DNA of 64,000 bases from Dryas octopetala (lineage: Eukaryota > Streptophyta > Magnoliopsida > Rosales > Rosaceae). The first letter of the stretch is position 1. Each line of letters opens with the position of its first letter. Positions 42,011 through 54,070 of this stretch are shown here, piece after piece. The notes under the pieces are model-generated. The model worked only from the letters and a program-made list of their open reading frames with translations. It made no database searches and was not told the origin of the DNA. The stretch is from NCBI GenBank assembly GCA_963921425.1, contig OY992839.1:1800501-1864500 (forward strand). Direction: 5' to 3'. Made by a program: the position numbers and the translations under genes.

Positions 42011-45000
42011 TCAGAAGTCGATTGACTTGATTACCAAATCAGCATTCTTCTTTGAATTCATTATGAGCTCTGCATTGGGCCGGTCGTTGTACTCTACCTA
42101 CAGGTTGAATTTAGGGCCATATGCAACTTCTTAGCGAATACTTATTGACTAAACCCACACAAAATGAAAATTTAAGGCTCAGAACAAATCAAAGCTTACC
42201 CTCCATTTAGCAACATCTGGGGGCTTTCCTGCAATGCAGAAATAAAGAATACAATCAAAACGTGTCATTCCTTCCATGTCCCATTTCACAAGTAGTAGCT
42301 GGATAAAAAATAAAGGGTCACTTACCTGTTAAGATATGTCTCTTTATAACTCGTTGCATAGCGTTGTCAATATCAACATCAACAAACCTAGAAGGAAAAA
42401 GGCAAAATCAAACAATAGCCTTAAGTGTGATAAGATCCCAAGACTATAGAAGTGACACCTTAGACTAATTGAAATTTCAGTTTTCAAAAGAATAAATAAT
42501 CCAATAAGGTTTGCATCTCAAACAGAGGCCAGTCAAATTTCATAAGATCAACAATCACAATGTGAGAGGTATGGCTTAGGATTAGAACCTTGAGGCATTT
42601 TCTCTTACAACCTTAGCAGTGTATAACTTTTATATTTCTTTTCCATGACTAGATCCTATTCACAATCAAAAAAAGCCACGAAAAATTTATACATTGAGTT
42701 TCAAACATCAAAGGTTTGAAGTTTCATAATTTCTCTGCACACTATACTAAGTAAGAACTAATATGTCAGCCTAACAACCTTTATTGAACAAATGAAAAAT
42801 ATGATAATAAAGTGGCCTGTATCAGAAACTGAAGTACACAACCCCCAGTAAGTTTTTAAGTGTGACATGTTGTCAATATTGATATCTGCTACATACCCAC
42901 CATTTTAGTGGCTGGATAGCAGAATCAGACAATCACTTTAACATACAATTTTGCACATTAAATAGCCTAGGAGAACCTAAGCCTTACCATTTCTCATCAA
43001 ACATAGATGATATTTCCTTCCAAGCCCCAGTATCCAACAATAAATATAGTCCTTCTACTATAACCACTTTATTCCTGCAAAGAGAAACTAAGGAGTTACC
43101 TACATATTTATCAAAGATGCAAGAATAAAAATGACATAATCTTAAGACCATCTATATAGGCTTAAAGTTATTGGCATCCCAAATTGTTAATATCAGGTCA
43201 CTGGTTTTTTATATAGCCTCCTGAAAAAGCTAATCCCACCTAATTCTCTAGCTGGTATTAAGAAGACAATTCATGTGGAAGGAACAGATTACTCACTGAA
43301 GGCTCACAAAGATATCATCTTCTACTGGATCTCCAACACCATGGTCAAATGATGGTGCATAAACTGATCCCTGAAACAATCTTTCTTTTAGAATGCATCA
43401 CATATCACCAAACTTGAGGGAAGTTAAAATAATCATAAGTTGTGAGCATCAACTAACTAATCACCTGTCTTCTCAGAGTCTTGAGAGTCTTGAGTAATCG
43501 CTCAGGGTTAAAGGTCCATGCAGCTGATTCAGATTCATCAATTGGTAAGATCAAAGCTTTTAATGTTTTCAAGGTGTTAAACCATCAATCATAAAATATA
43601 GAAACCTCACCTCCCCTTCTAGCATGAGCTTCCTGAGGATTCTGGGATGCAAGAACATTACAGAAAATTAGAATCACCCAAAAGATTTTATCAACTAAAA
43701 TGTTTGGTTAGTATATTCATGTGTGTGGCATATTTATTCACAGTGGTACCAATCATCCACAAGAAAAGCAATGGACTGCAATGCAAGTCCAAAATGAGAA
43801 AAAAAAAAATCATAATATCAGATGGAAGGTTCACCTCCATTGCATCCAGCTGAGAACGATAAAGATGGAATCCATCCATGGGTAGAACTGCAGCTACATC
43901 TGAAGGACTAACTTGGGAATCGAATGCGCAAGCTTTTTGGGGCCATAACTTGTTTATACGTTTCACTACTTCTGATGCAACAGTACTCTTTCCAGATCCA
44001 GGAGGACCAACCAAACCCACAATATGCCTACATAGTACTTAACACAGATAAATAACTTTGAAGAGTAACAAGCAAAATCCACATTATAATCAAGAACAAA
44101 TCCAAAAGGTAAAAAGCATACTAAAATTAAGCCAGACAGCAAAAGAAAAAGGTTTAAACAGTTATTAGCTATATGCCTATATTCATGCAGTTGAAAGGGA
44201 TCTAAAACTTACTTCAAATTTGGGTTCGACATTGCTGCTGCTGTAGGAAGAAGACGTTCAGCCAGAGCATCATATACTTCATGTATACACCTTAAAGGAA
44301 ACAGAAGCAATTGTTAATAAAATCAGAAGAATATATATCAGAAATAAACAGAAACGTTGTACTTTTAGTTCAACCATCAAATACAATAGCCATTTCTATA
44401 CAAAATTGCAAGAGCCAATTCTGTGAGATAGCTTGCAACAGTGAAGATGACATACCTGCCCTCTACTACTGCAGGAGATTCCTTCTGTAGAGAACATACA
44501 ACCTGTAGAGCGAACACGAGGTAACAACATAGAAAACCCATATACAGAAAATTAGAAATGCTAAAACTTATTAACAATCCAAAAAACAAAATACAGAGCA
44601 TTGACAAACCTTCACAGAGTTATTCTTAACAGAGAGAGGTCCAGTTTGAGCAAACAAAGGTTGTGCAATACTTCTTTTTGAAGAGAAGGACAGTAAACAA
44701 CGATCCCATGTAGGAAGTTTTGCTCTTTTAAGCAGCAACGGCTCTGCAGATAAGCAAGCAAACAACTGAAGTCTAGTTAAAGACTTACAGCTAGACAAAT
44801 TAACATAAACACAGAATGATATAAATCACTGTAAATTGGATACCAGAACTTAATGAGAAAAATTCTTAAGACACATTAATATCAATAACAATGGAATTAT
44901 GAAAAATCCACCCATCAGCATATAATGGTACATGCCCAACCCAAATCAAATATGAAAATAAATAAACGTGTGGCCAACAAACTCTACTAAATTGTGTCTT

Positions 45001-45384
45001 ATCAATATTCTTTTGCTAAAGCAAATTGACTTTACAAACACTTTATGAAATTATGTTGAAGTCTCCTCTGTTTCATATTTTTGTTAACAATATAATTTGG
45101 AGAGGAGAGCTGGGTAGGAATTTGGGAACCCCCTCTGAAACAGAGTGAGAATTTTATGAAACATTGAAAGTATATTGAACTTTGCTGAATTTTATTCCAA
45201 AAAAAAAAAAAAAAGGATCGAGTTTAAAATTAAACTGGTTGAGATTATTTCCATATAATCAGAAGCATGCAAGACCATAAAATTGATGAATCCATAAAAA
45301 AGATGATAAAGAAGTGAAAGAGAGACCTGGTGACGAATAATATTTGTGACCTCTCGAGGTTGCTGAAGACAGAGAGACCTCCAT
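42011..45384 (-). CDS. uridine-kinase-like P-loop kinase, probably plastidial
   Basis: Twelve exons join in frame to 312 aa: 45384-45327, 44743-44610, 44502-44456, 44290-44213, 44027-43835, 43641-43611, 43523-43465, 43370-43297, 43074-42988, 42387-42326, 42228-42200 and 42097-42011. The Ser/Lys/Arg-rich N-terminus suggests organelle import. The kinase core has Walker A GPPGSGKST (113-121), PMDGFHLYRSQLD, AWTFNPERL, SFDHGVGDP, VIVEGLYLLLD, RHILTGKPP and NDRPNAELI. This pattern matches the plant family annotated as 'putative uridine kinase C227.14-like' (phosphoribulokinase/uridine kinase superfamily). The phosphorylated substrate is not established by sequence. The start was chosen because exon 1, ending ...YYSSP, joins the next exon in frame. 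Confidence 0.88.
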
Positions 45385-45414
45385 GAGCAAAGAAAAGAGC
45401 GAATGAATGAATAC

Positions 45415-45416
<2 letters not shown>

Positions 45417-45465
<49 letters not shown>
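45417..45465. repeat. (GA)n microsatellite, leader of kinase gene
   Basis: About 24 GA units with one interruption lie 30-80 bp upstream of the kinase start codon, reading as (CT)n on the coding strand. Confidence 0.85.
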
Positions 45466-45475
<10 letters not shown>

Positions 45476-45587
45476 CGCAAAGAGACAGAGAGTAAATGAA
45501 TTCAAACTGAATGGGGAAAGTTTTGCGATGAGTACGCAGATGAGAATAAACTTGTAGTCGCCAAATAGTACAGAAATGGAGGGATAA

Positions 45588-45642
45588 GGACAAACTAAGG
45601 ATGTTTTTTTTTTTTTTTGCCATGGACAAACTAAGGATGTTT
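45588..45642 (-). mobile_element. micro-retroposon, 19-bp perfect duplication
   Basis: GGACAAACTAAGGATGTTT is repeated exactly (45588, 45624). The insert is a T tract plus GCCAT, reading ATGGC-poly(A) on the minus strand. It lies about 200 bp upstream of the kinase start codon. Confidence 0.7.
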
Positions 45643-45679
45643 AGTTTTGATATAATCCACCTTCTAATTCTACTTCTAC

Positions 45680-46789
45680 GTGGCTTAATTATTCATTTAC
45701 CATTCAAAATAGTAATTTATTCATATATTACCATCTAAAATTTTTTTTATTCTAGATTATCACCTGTAACTTATATATGTGTCTCATTTTACCTTGTTCC
45801 ATCAACAATTTTGTTAAAAATGCTGACATGGCCTTAAATGCTAACGTGGGACGTTGGATATGCGCCACGTGTCACATCTTTGCTTTTATTCTCAGATTTT
45901 TTTATTCTCTTATTTTTATAAACTTTAAAAATTAATTAAAAATAGTTCTGAACTTAAAAAAATACACGGAAAATTCCTACGGACTCGTCTTGACTAGCAC
46001 TAATTTACTATAGGGTTAAATTACCAATTTTACCTCTAAATTTTTTTTAGAAAATTGGAAAGTTCAAATTTATTTGTAAAGATTAAAATAAATCTTTCTC
46101 TATTAAATAAATTCTAGAATTTTCGTAAACTCTCCGACGAATTCTCAAAATATTTTGAAAATTACCAAAAGCCTGTTTTAGAGAATTATTTTGAGACTTT
46201 ACAGAAATTCTAGAATTTATTTTAGAGAGGGAAATTTATTTTCCTCTAAGACCGAGAGGTCTTTTGGGTAGCAAGTGTTCACGAGAAAAGTATTTTTAGT
46301 TTTTAGAGGATTAACGGTGTAGATCTCGTCTTTTTTGGAGTTCGGGAGATTATTTTATGAATTTCCAAAGAGTCTAAAGTTTTTATTTTTTAGAAATAAA
46401 TTTGAACTTTTCAAATTTTCTGGAAATTTTTAGAAGGAAAATTGGTATTTTAACCCCATAGTAAATTAGTACTAGTCAAGACGAGTCCATATGAATTTTT
46501 CGTGTATTTTTCTGAGTTCGAAGCTATTTTTAATTAATTTTCAAAATTAAAAAAACAGAAAAATAAAAAAAAATAAAAAAATACAAGAAAAGATGTGACA
46601 TGTGATGCACATCCAGCGCGCCACATCAGCATTAACAGCCAAATTAACATTTTTAACAGAATTATTAACGAAATAAGATAAAATAAAACACGAATATAAA
46701 TTATAAATGATAATCTAAAATAAAAAAAATTTCAAGTGACAATATAGAAATAAATTATAATTTTAAATAATAAATCAATAATTAAGTCA
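45680..46789. mobile_element. 1.1-kb foldback element (near-complete inverted repeat)
   Basis: Almost the whole segment is an inverted repeat. The outer arms share (T)GACTTAATTATT and TTTAAAAT.-type sequence. The inner arms share GGACTCGTCTTGACTAG and CTAATTTACTATGGGGTTAAA-like sequence (45981-46030 against 46440-46490). The loop centre is near 46230. Each arm is about 550 bp. The ends are approximate, with TTCTAC outside both. Long TIRs suggest Mutator-like or foldback elements. There are no coding sequences. Confidence 0.75.
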
Positions 46790-47069
46790 TTCTACAAAAC
46801 CTCGTCCTCCTCCCAAGATTACGATTACAAAACAAAGCTGACTAGGATTTCAAAACTGGTCAGATCACGTTACCTACCACCAAAGGTCCAAAACATCTAC
46901 TTCATATCACCTATCTACTACCAACAAGAACCGGTCAATATCACTCATCTACAAGAAAGTCTTTTGTGAGACAATTTCGCATATGGATAAAAAATATAAA
47001 ATAAAAACAGAGAATTTAACAAAGAGTTTATCTATTATAAATATTTAAGGAGTTATGTAACTTATGTCA

Positions 47070-47584
47070 GGGGTACTACATTTTCAGTATTATATGTGCA
47101 TTCTCATTCAAATAAATGTCCTCACTTTAGGAAAAGTAATAATATTCTCTTTGTCTCTTTGGGTACCAATGTATCACTCAGCAATATAGTTTCATAATCA
47201 GAATTATTCATGTTTTAGATTCCTTCTCAAAGATCATCTTTGTAAAAAATCAATCAAATCGATAATTGTTTGGTTATCTAAATTGTGCAGACAAATACAA
47301 CCCATTTGATAAAATTGAAATGATATTGACTGTAATAAACTGGTTAAACAGTTTTCAATTTGGCTAATTTTTTGCAAAGATAATCTTTGAATAATATTCT
47401 AAAATATAAATGGTTCCGATCATTAAATTGTAGTTCAAAAAATAATGTTCTTACTTTTCTTAAAGTAAATACATCCTTACTTGAAAATTTCTCATTATAT
47501 GAGTACCACATTTTTATTTGAGATAGAATTATCTATACAGAGTGAGTTTTATCTTTGTTAGAAATAATACAAATGTAGTACCCT
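47070..47584. mobile_element. diverged inverted-repeat element
   Basis: GGGTACTACATTT on the left and AATGTAGTACCC on the right are inverted. Further inside, CTTTAGGAAAAGTAA pairs with TTACTTTTCTTAAAG. The centre shares AAAGATCATCT..GCAAAAAATCAA-like sequence with the 34.2-kb MITE, so the families may be related. Boundaries are uncertain. Confidence 0.5.
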
Positions 47585-47739
47585 TAGCATTTTTTACATC
47601 TTAAAAAATTGCATGGCATTCTGATATTGGCTCTACAATGTTGTTATTTTCTTAATACAATTATGCAATGTACATATTATGTGTCACATAAATTAAGAAC
47701 AAAAAATTGAGAAAAAGGGTTATAAGTATTTTCCAAATG

Positions 47740-47850
47740 ATGTCGTACCAAAAAGAAATAACGTTGTACCAAAAAGAATAACGTTGTACCCAAAAAAAAA
47801 TGACAATCTACCCAAAAAATATGATGGTGTACCACAAAAGATGAAAATAA
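47740..47850. repeat. short tandem repeat, about 22-bp unit
   Basis: TAACGTTGTACCAAAAAGAA-type units recur four or five times with drift. A separate CATAACAAACAG triple repeat follows at about 47928-47960. Confidence 0.65.
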
Positions 47851-48379
47851 AGATAATGATCTTTTATCAACTAATATTAGAAAATTAGAAATTGGTTGAC
47901 TTTGGTTAAGGTATGTTTATTGCCTTGCATAACAAACAGCATAACAAACAGCATAACAAACATTTAAAATTGAATGATATCCTTTGTAAAGTGATATTCC
48001 TAATTTCCCAGTCCCCATTGGTACACTCTTCTGATTATCTTATCTATACTTCCCAAACGAACTGGGGAAGTATAGGCTTCTAGGAAAAAAAGCAGATAAG
48101 TGATAACGCTTCCTTTATCCATTTTTGAGTTTTACTTGTCTTCTGGTCCTACTAACGTGACTACTTTAAATAAATAAAAAGAGTAAAAGACTATCCAAAA
48201 TATCTTCTAGAAAACTTGTTTGTGCACGTTTCTTTTGAGTGGAATTCCTGAATTCCATAAAAATAGGATTTTGACGTAAACCTAATTCGTGTCCCTCATT
48301 AAAATTGAGAAAATAGCCTACCCACCAATAATGGAGTACTAGCTGCTGGGAATTTTAAATACCACAAACATTTTATTTA

Positions 48380-49284
48380 GATCAAATTATCTGTAAATAC
48401 TTCAATTGTACACTGATCTTCAATTTAGTACTCTAATTTTAAAAATTTGACAAAAAATACCTTAACTTTCATTTTATGTCAAAATAGTATCTCAATTAGT
48501 TTTTCTGTCAAATAAACCGTTATATGCTGACGTGGCAGGGGTATTTTCATTTTTTTACTCACATTTAAAAAATAATAATATTTTTAAGAACTTTTGAATA
48601 AAAAAAAAAATTCTTAAAAAAATTAGAACTTTCACCCCACACCCAGCATCAACCCTCCCTCACCCATCTCTTCCTGCCCCCACCCAGCCCTTTCCCACCC
48701 ATCCTCGCCCCCACCCAACCATCCCCTCCCCTTCCCGCCACCACCCAGCCCCCATCCAGCCCTCCCCCACCCATCCCTTCCTCTCCCCTCCCCGCCCCGC
48801 CCCCACCCATCCTACCACCTCTCCCTGCCCGACCCACCCTCTCCCCCCCACCCCCAGTCCCGTCGCACCCCTCCCCCCAACCCCAGCCCCGTCGCACCCC
48901 ACACCCAGCACCAGCCCCCCCACCCAGAACCACCCCCTGCCTCTCTCCCCCCAACCCAGCCCCTCCTCGACACCCCTTATACAGCCCATCCCTGACACAC
49001 CCCAACCCAGCCCCCTCACCCTCGACCCTCCTTGCCCCCCAAAATTTTCTTAAGATTTTTTTTTATTCAAAAATTTAAAAAAATATTTTTATTTTTTAAA
49101 TGTAGGTAAAAAGATGAAAATACCCCTGTCACGTCAACATATAACAATTTATTTGACAAAAAAACTAAAGGAGGTACTATTTTGACATAAAATGAAAGTT
49201 AAGGTACTTTTTGTCAAATTTTTAAAATTGGAATACTAAATGGAAAATCAGTGTATAATTGAAATACTTACAAATAATTTGCTT
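48380..49284. mobile_element. 905-bp Mutator-like element with C-rich core
   Basis: TTTTATTTA lies at both ends (48371-48379, 49285-49293). TIRs of about 230 bp begin GATCAAATTATCTGTAA on the left and AAGCAAATTATTTGTAA as the complement of the right. Both carry matching (A/T)TATG(C/T)TGACGTG(G/A)CAG blocks. The core (48635-49040) is almost pure C/T/A, built of CCCACCCAGCCC-like words. The duplication is AT-rich, so the exact ends may shift by a few bases. Confidence 0.72.
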
Positions 49285-49343
49285 TTTTATTTATCACAGC
49301 ATTTTATTTATTAAAAATAAATAACTCACAAAATTCACATTTT

Positions 49344-49394
49344 AGATACTAATAAATAATTATTGGCCAAAAAAGAAGATACTAACTAATAATT
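49344..49394 (+). mobile_element. micro-retroposon, ATTGGCC-poly(A)
   Basis: AGATACTAATAAATAATT and AGATACTAACTAATAATT (two mismatches) flank ATTGGCCAAAAAAGA. The orientation is opposite to most other members. Confidence 0.6.
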
Positions 49395-50156
49395 GAGAAA
49401 ATTCATATTTTTATATTATTAATTCATTTAACCATAATATGATATTTTCTCTTATCAACATAAGTTATATAAACATATGTAAGCATATAAGATGTAAGTT
49501 ATTGAATTGAAAAATTTAAATTAAATAAAATAGGTGTTTCACAATCCAATACTTAAACCTTACATGCTTACTCATGCTTGTATGGCTTATGCTCATAAGA
49601 GAAAATCTTATGATTAAAAACAAATAGATTTCACATAAAACCAGACATAAAGATGACATCAAAAGATCCACACCAAAAAAAAAAAAAATTAGATCCTAAA
49701 AGTTAGAATTGAAATGGTACTCCTTTAACAAGTGCAATAACAAAAGGATTTTGTTTTTTTTTTTTCCTTTCTAATCTGGGCTAAGAAATGCATCCTGTTG
49801 CCAAGATGATCAAGGTGCTAAGAATGCTGGCTACACTGCTACTTGAACATGAATTCAGAAAACAATATGGTTGAAACATAAATGTGTTTAAATAAACAAT
49901 TTATTTGAAGAGAGTTTTATAAATCCTAAGTTGGCTATCAATGTGTCCGGTTTGGACTATTTAGTCTGAAGCTAAAACAACATTCAGTTTTGAAGAAAAG
50001 GCAATTCTGCAAGGCAGCAGCCCCACCCAAAATAGTGTTTAGGGTCAAGCATAAAAGTTGAAGTTTACAGGGAAAGACAGCCTTGCGAAACCAATATGGC
50101 AACAAACAAGAGATTGCACCATGCATACAGTCAGGGAATGTCATGAGGACATGTGA

Positions 50157-53100
50157 TCAGTACATAAGCACATTACACTGCGGCCTCTCAACCCTTCTTC
50201 GCTTCTTATCATCATCAGATGACTGCAAACAGAAACAAAAACCAAAATGTTACAGAAATAGAGGGCATGAGTCTAATTATCTAAGATTCATGCTGTACAG
50301 CAAGTATGATATGAGATTCTTCTACAGCCAGTTTTCAAGAGCAAGTTTTGAACTTTACCTGGGCACCCAGAAAATGCGGAGCCCGAACCCTCTTTGAGCC
50401 ATCTGCTAGACGCTTACATGGTAATAGGCTTTCCACAGCATCACTACTCTTATCGACCTACAAACAAATACAACAAAATGCAAGAGTAAGAACAACTTAT
50501 ATAACAACTTTCCAGTTACTGAGTCCCTACAATCACAAGAAAATATAAAACAGATGGTTTAATTTTACATTAGAATTAAAAAAAATGATTAAAAGCATCC
50601 AAATTTCAAAGAAATATGTAAGTTTCCTAGGTTAGTTTTCCCAAATGCCAAACAAAGCCTGTACATAATGAGTTTTCATATTGTGTAGTTTGGAGAAACC
50701 CTCAGAGCCACGAGGGAGTTAACTATTACCTGACTCTGAATGGCCCCAATCAACAATTCTTGGCAACCTGATGCATGCACATTTTCTAAATTGGGGCACT
50801 GAAGCAACACCCTCTCTGGACAAATACAAACAACAGTCACTTAACTATACAAATAAATTGACAGAATCCCTAAGAATTGTAAAATATGTCATAAGCTACA
50901 ATTGAGGACATTGATTTACATACCTGGATGCAAATTTATACAAGAATTTAAATTCAGATCATTGAGTTCTCGGCAGTTTAAATATAGAGCCTGCATTAAG
51001 ATTCAAAAATTAAGATCTCTAAGAGAAGAAGCAATACAAAGATCACAAATTATTGGTTTTAATTTAAGAATCTCACATCTAAGCCAGAACAACCCCACAA
51101 GCTGAGTTTTTTCAACCGGCCATGTCTGATAATCAGCTTCTGTACTTTGGCAGTGGATGTTTTTGGTAATGCACAGACACTGCTTTCATTAGAGGTTGAA
51201 TCCAGAGAATTGGGATCACATATGGTCATGCCACAGTCCATGAGTTCAAGAAGAGGTAGTTGACCTGTGGCAAGTTGAATGCCACCTGAAAATAACACCC
51301 AAGAGTTAGTGAACTAAACTTTATGTGAAACCAACAAAACTTTATTTTAGCCCTATACTATAGGTGATTACTTGGAGTGATGTTAGGACAAAGGGCAACA
51401 AGTAGTCTTGAAAGAGTTTCAGGGAACACATTGCAAATCATGTCAATCCCACTGTCACTGATGCTAGATCTGAAATCAAAGTCGAGTCAAAAGTTACATC
51501 TCAAAGGTTAAATGAAACAAAGAAGCTATCATTTAGAACCATACATAAATGCAACTATGCTCTTGGAGTAAATTTATTCTCTGCTTTTATTAGAAATCCT
51601 GAATGTTTAAAGTAAGCAAAACTGTTCCGTCAAGAAACAAATTTTGAGGTGCAAGTTTTTATAGCTCAGTAATTCCATAAAATGCTGGCTTTTCCCTTTA
51701 TCCTAAACTGAATGGTCACCCATCAGGGCCTGGAATCATAAATTTCCAGTATCATAAACAGCATTACTCAACTATTCACGTCCAGTCCTATGCTTCCAAT
51801 TGCAAATCTATATTTACAAAATTCTTGAGAAGAAGTATTTTAAAGGAAACGCCACACTTAAATATTGCGCATATCAGACAATAATAGCTAAATATAAACA
51901 CTCTAATGCAATTGAACAAGAGGACTGAACGTACCCACTCAGGTCAAGCAATTCTAAGTTTGGATAACTCGAAGCAATGGCAGCAACCGATGCATCAGTG
52001 ATTTCAGATCCAAGAACAAGAGAAAGCATTCGCAACCCCCTGAATGATAAAATGATCACACAATCTTCATGAGACTTATTGGTCAAAGGTTGTACAATGA
52101 TCAAAGAGAGTTCTTTCAGTTATCATATTTTATTAAAAAAAAAAAAAGTATATAAGCAATACTTGTGGTAGGCTATTCAAATGAAAAGAACAGATTTCAG
52201 TGTCAAAACCTTAATTCTGAAGCTGTAAGGGCAAGAACGGCAGCATGAGAAAGCCGGAATGATGCAATGTGTATATTTTCCAACCTTGGGCAATTCCTTC
52301 CCAGACCATCAACCATGGTAACAAGATCAGTATTTTCATTTTCTTGGGGAGAAAAATCTATAGAAATCTCCTTTAGATTGGGGCATTTGAAAATCTGTGA
52401 AAACAGGAAGTGAATAAGTAAGAGAAGTCACTTTAAAGTTAAAACCAAACAAAAAGAAAATTAGAAGAAATTGACCACTGCATGAGACCAAAGGAAATAG
52501 TAAAGACAATCACCGTCTTAGAAAGGGAGTGAAGACCCGAAAGCCAAAGTGTTGAAAGACTTGATGAACAGAGAGTAAATCCACCTAGATTAGAACAACC
52601 TTCCATCTTAAAACTTTTCAGTAATGGTCTATCCGAAACAAAACGACCCAGTACATCACTGCATTTTCAAACCATAGAAAGGATCAAAATATTGCTAGCA
52701 TTGGTTTGTCATATTATCACTATTCTCTAAGGCGCATCACAATTAAAATAGCAAGAAAGCGCAAAATAGACAACAATATGTCAATATCAATCTAAATGGC
52801 CAATGCCATAGTCACATATATACAAGGATTAAAGGGGTAATCTCACAACAAAACCAATGCAGACCAAGGAGCTAAGATTATTGATAAGGCAGCAAAGAAA
52901 CCAACAAATAATAAAAATGGACATGACTGCAATATAAGCTAAATAAGAGAAAACCATACCCGGTGATCCGATTGATTGTTGTTTCAGAAGTAGTGATCTC
53001 TATCGATTCCAGATTTGGGCATGAAAATGCAATGCAGGCCAGCATTGTTGAATCCACGTCACTGCAATAACAAATTTATCAATTATCATTTCAAAAACCG

Positions 53101-53692
53101 ATTCCAATTACTTACAGTGTAACTATCTGATTCCAACCACTGCAATACAGTATTATTTCTTGCATTGCTGATTAAACCCCATTTCGTTTATCTTTTTTCG
53201 TTATTCTTTTTAACCTCAAAGTTCAGATCGCGTTCATTTCTTCGTTTTCTAGATTGTTTAAAGTTCATTTCCGCAAACAGATCGGTTCGATCAAGCCCTA
53301 GATCTGAAGGCAATAATACCTTTGCATTCTAAGAGAGAGGCTAACGAGACCCTCGCACTTGCGCAACACTGATCCAACAAACTCAACCTGAGCCCTCGCC
53401 GGAACCGTAAGCCTGAGCTCCTCCGCCGCCCTCCACAGCCTCCTCGTCGTGTCCCTCCATCCCTTGCAGACCATCGCCGCCGACAACAGCCCCGGCGGCG
53501 GAAGCCTCCTCAAAATCTCCCACAGGCAGCTCGCCGGAACACCGCCCAAACCCGTATCTGACTCCACATCCGTCTCGTCCGGGCCTCCGAACTCGTTGAA
53601 GTCCGGATCCGGCGAATCGAAATCACCTCCTCCTCCGCAACTATCGATATCGTCGAACGAAAGCGCCCTGCAGAGATTGGAGTAGAGCTGAC

Positions 53693-53726
<34 letters not shown>

Positions 53727-53987
53727 GGCTCGAGTGACGGAGGGAGAGGAAGGGGAGGGAGCATCAGCGTAGGAATCGGCGGGGGATGCTACTGTGTCGG
53801 TGCTGACGTGGCAGTTGTGGCCCTTCTTGGGGAGGCCGCAGCGGCCGCAGTTGTAACTGCCGCGCCTTTTGCCGCGCTTGTGTTCGGAACTCGCGGTGGG
53901 CGCGTTGGGGGTGGAGGAGAACGGCGTGGTGGGCCCGGCGGCTGAGAAATGTGGCTGGTGGCGGTGGTTGTGGTGGCGCTGCTGCAT
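50157..53987 (-). CDS. FBL17: F-box/LRR protein FBL17
   Basis: SCF ubiquitin-ligase subunit. Arabidopsis FBL17 targets KRP CDK inhibitors and is needed for cell-cycle progression, including in pollen. Eleven exons join in frame to 609 aa: 53987-53320, 53061-52960, 52658-52514, 52394-52210, 52039-51935, 51469-51372, 51285-51077, 50990-50924, 50815-50730, 50457-50359 and 50222-50157. The N-terminus has a zinc-knuckle-like CGRCGLPKKGHNC (Cys47, Cys50, His57, Cys59), then a poly-Pro run from a GGC repeat. An F-box (about 150-190: SCLWEILRRLPPPGLLSAAMVCKGW) is followed by Leu-rich repeats such as CPNLESIEI and YPNLELLDLSG. The tail is basic (KKRRR). The start was chosen as the first Met after the long GA tract. 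Upstream in-frame codons exist but look like leader. Confidence 0.9.
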
Positions 53988-54004
53988 GGTTTGAGTTTGA
54001 ACAG

Positions 54005-54006
<2 letters not shown>

Positions 54007-54060
<54 letters not shown>
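54007..54060. repeat. (GA)27 microsatellite in FBL17 leader
   Basis: A pure GA run of about 54 nt is followed by a G run (54061-54072). On the coding strand it reads (CT)n, about 20 nt before the FBL17 start codon. Confidence 0.9.

Positions 54061-54070
<10 letters not shown>

Noticed and set aside
45192..45629. 145-codon Ser/Leu-rich minus-strand frame
   Set aside because: Mostly translation of the (CT)n run. The real first exon of the kinase uses another frame (45384-45327).
48649..49019. 118-119-codon Gly-rich minus-strand frames
   Set aside because: Produced by the monotonous CCCACCCAGCCC core of the 48-kb element; several frames are open at once, as expected for low complexity.
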